Source: Psychrobacillus sp044762855 (GTDB lineage: Bacteria > Bacillota > Bacilli > Bacillales_A > Planococcaceae). From it: a stretch of DNA of 64,000 nucleotides. Below the pieces are notes generated by a model that was not told where the DNA came from, made no database searches, and worked only from the letters and a program-made list of their open reading frames with translations. The stretch spans positions 534,077 to 598,076 of the forward strand of contig NZ_JBIWFB010000002.1 in assembly GCF_044762855.1 (NCBI RefSeq), written 5' to 3'. The translations under genes and the position numbers were made by a program. Positions within the stretch are counted from its first letter, which is position 1. Every line of letters starts with the position of its first letter. Positions 63,042 through 64,000 of this stretch are shown piece by piece.

Positions 63042-64000
63042 TTATACTCTTGCCGTATATTTTCGGATATTCACGGCCATTAATGCAAGGCCGATTTCGT
63101 GTTCGACCTTAGATTTTCCACGAACAGAAAATCGTGTAAAACCTAAATTAGCCTTCAAGAATCCAAAAACTGGTTCCACGTCTATTTTACGTTGACGGTA
63201 AATGGCACCTGTTTTTTCTTCTGAAAGCTGTGTTCGTACATATTCTTTTTGTTGCTCCCATTTCTCATTGACCATGAGCTTACGGTTCGTATCTTCTTGC
63301 GCCTTTGTACATAACGCTCGCAGTGGACAACCTGTACAGTCTTCACATTCATACATTTTGAATTGGCGTTGGAATCCTGTTTTATCGGTACGTGTAGCGT
63401 TGTGTCGGAATGTCAGTTGCTTCTCATTTGGACAAGTATAGCTATCCTTTTCCTCATCGTATGCCCAATTGCTTGTTTGGAACGGGTTGTTTTTATACTT
63501 CTTCTTTTGTTCGTTCAAATAATGGTTGTACGTAATGAGTGGTGTGCGTTTGCGCTTCGTTAAAATATCATCGTAATTTTGTTCACTGCCATAGCCGGCA
63601 TCCGCAACGATATGTTCCGGTAATTCAAAGTACTGTTCTTCTATTTGATCTAGGAATGGCAGGAGTGTTTTCGTATCCGTTGGGTTGGCGAATACACCGT
63701 AAGCCAACGTGTATTGACCTTCCGTGGCTACTTGTACGTTATAGCCCGCTTTTAATTGCCCGTTTTGCATATAGTCGTCTTTCATGCGCATAAATGTCGC
63801 ATCTTGGTCTGTCTTCGAATAGCTGTTACGCGTGCCAAAAATCGCAAAATCCTTTTCATACTTCTGCTTACGCGTAATCCAGTCATAGATCTGCTTTACC
63901 ATTTCTTTTGGTGTTTTGCGTTCGCTACGCAATCTTTTACGCTCACTCACATCGTCAGAACTATCTATTTTGTTTGTGTAGTCATCGACTACTTCATCGA
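63042..64000 (-). CDS. IS1182-family transposase, C-terminal part (cut by window edge)
   Basis: The frame is open through base 64000, so the start lies outside the window. The visible 319 residues hold the DDE-type catalytic end: FAIFGTRNSYSKTDQDATFM (first acid region), HIVADAGYGSEQNYDDIL (second Asp near position 120), a Cys-rich insert (MYECEDCTGCPLRALC), and the last Glu in KIDVEPVFGFLKANLGF. The frame is intact to its stop. A fragment of the same family is found at 57413-57655. Confidence 0.92.
   Translation of the reverse strand, partial: DEVVDDYTNKIDSSDDVSERKRLRSERKTPKEMVKQIYDWITRKQKYEKDFAIFGTRNSYSKTDQDATFMRMKDDYMQNGQLKAGYNVQVATEGQYTLAYGVFANPTDTKTLLPFLDQIEEQYFELPEHIVADAGYGSEQNYDDILTKRKRTPLITYNHYLNEQKKKYKNNPFQTSNWAYDEEKDSYTCPNEKQLTFRHNATRTDKTGFQRQFKMYECEDCTGCPLRALCTKAQEDTNRKLMVNEKWEQQKEYVRTQLSEEKTGAIYRQRKIDVEPVFGFLKANLGFTRFSVRGKSKVEHEIGLALMAVNIRKYTARV

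Larger units (their letters stand above)
62942..64000 (-). mobile_element. IS1182-family element, right-hand part only
   Basis: The terminal sequence AAGAGGCTGGGACAGAAGT (from about 62943) is typical for IS1182-family ends, and it starts right after the VanZ-RDD stop. The transposase runs leftwards (minus strand), and the rest of the element lies beyond base 64000. Confidence 0.85.

Overview
The window is AT-rich and comes from an endospore-forming Gram-positive bacterium. It carries a complete gerA-type germinant-receptor operon, a LysM/GH18 spore-lytic-type enzyme, a CGC-type bacilliredoxin, strong AGGAGG ribosome-binding sites and frequent TTG starts. Gene content fits the Bacillaceae/Caryophanaceae (Psychrobacillus- or Sporosarcina-like), but no rRNA or other marker fixes the genus. 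I saw no tRNA, rRNA, CRISPR array, replication origin or convincing riboswitch.

Layout. (1) 1-9 kb: the tail of an FtsW/RodA-family gene, a small lipoprotein, a run of GNAT acetyltransferases (one frameshifted), a uracil-DNA glycosylase, a bile-acid-symporter-type transporter, a methyltransferase and small membrane proteins mixed with gene remnants. (2) 9-16.4 kb: a string of mostly single-gene units (nucleotidyltransferase, DinB, HAD phosphatase, SMI1/KNR4, GNAT, ClbS-like, aminoglycoside-phosphotransferase-like, peptidase E, methyltransferase, NUDIX, GmhB-like). (3) 16.7-18.3 kb: selO. (4) 18.5-26.4 kb: a coherent catabolic block with a dehydrogenase, an amidohydrolase, a four-gene polyamine/opine-type ABC importer and an IclR regulator. 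It has a strong sigma-A promoter with a palindrome at the start point and closes with a long hairpin. (5) 26.4-32 kb: LysM/GH18 enzyme, GNAT, UbiB-like kinase, sensor histidine kinase. (6) 32-37 kb: small membrane and phage-like proteins, an alpha/beta hydrolase gene broken by one stop codon, and a serine hydrolase. (7) 37-40 kb: SgrR-type regulator divergent from an MFS exporter across twin 14-bp repeats. (8) 40-44.6 kb: ZIP-type transporter and the gerA operon. (9) 44.7-50.7 kb: mutA-mutB-meaB, bacilliredoxin and a HIT protein. (10) 50.7-52.4 kb: graveyard with an IS3-type remnant and two truncated genes. (11) 52.4-59.4 kb: PucR-type regulator divergent from MFS plus an AbgB-like amidohydrolase, then an IS1182-type remnant and a ProP-like transporter. 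(12) 59.4-64 kb: gene-poor stretch with a perfect Fur-type palindrome and a TetR remnant, a DUF418 protein, a VanZ-RDD protein, and an IS1182-family element that runs off the right edge.

How the genes work together. The 18.5-26.4 kb block looks like uptake and first-step breakdown of one small amide- or amine-containing compound: binding protein, ATPase and two permeases import it, the metal-dependent amidohydrolase and NAD(P)-binding dehydrogenase process it, and the IclR protein probably senses it. The 52.4-57.3 kb block repeats that logic with an MFS importer and an M20-type amidohydrolase under a PucR-type regulator. MutA/MutB/MeaB convert methylmalonyl-CoA to succinyl-CoA with B12 and a G-protein chaperone. 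The window is marked by decay: at least seven broken genes or fragments and two IS families.
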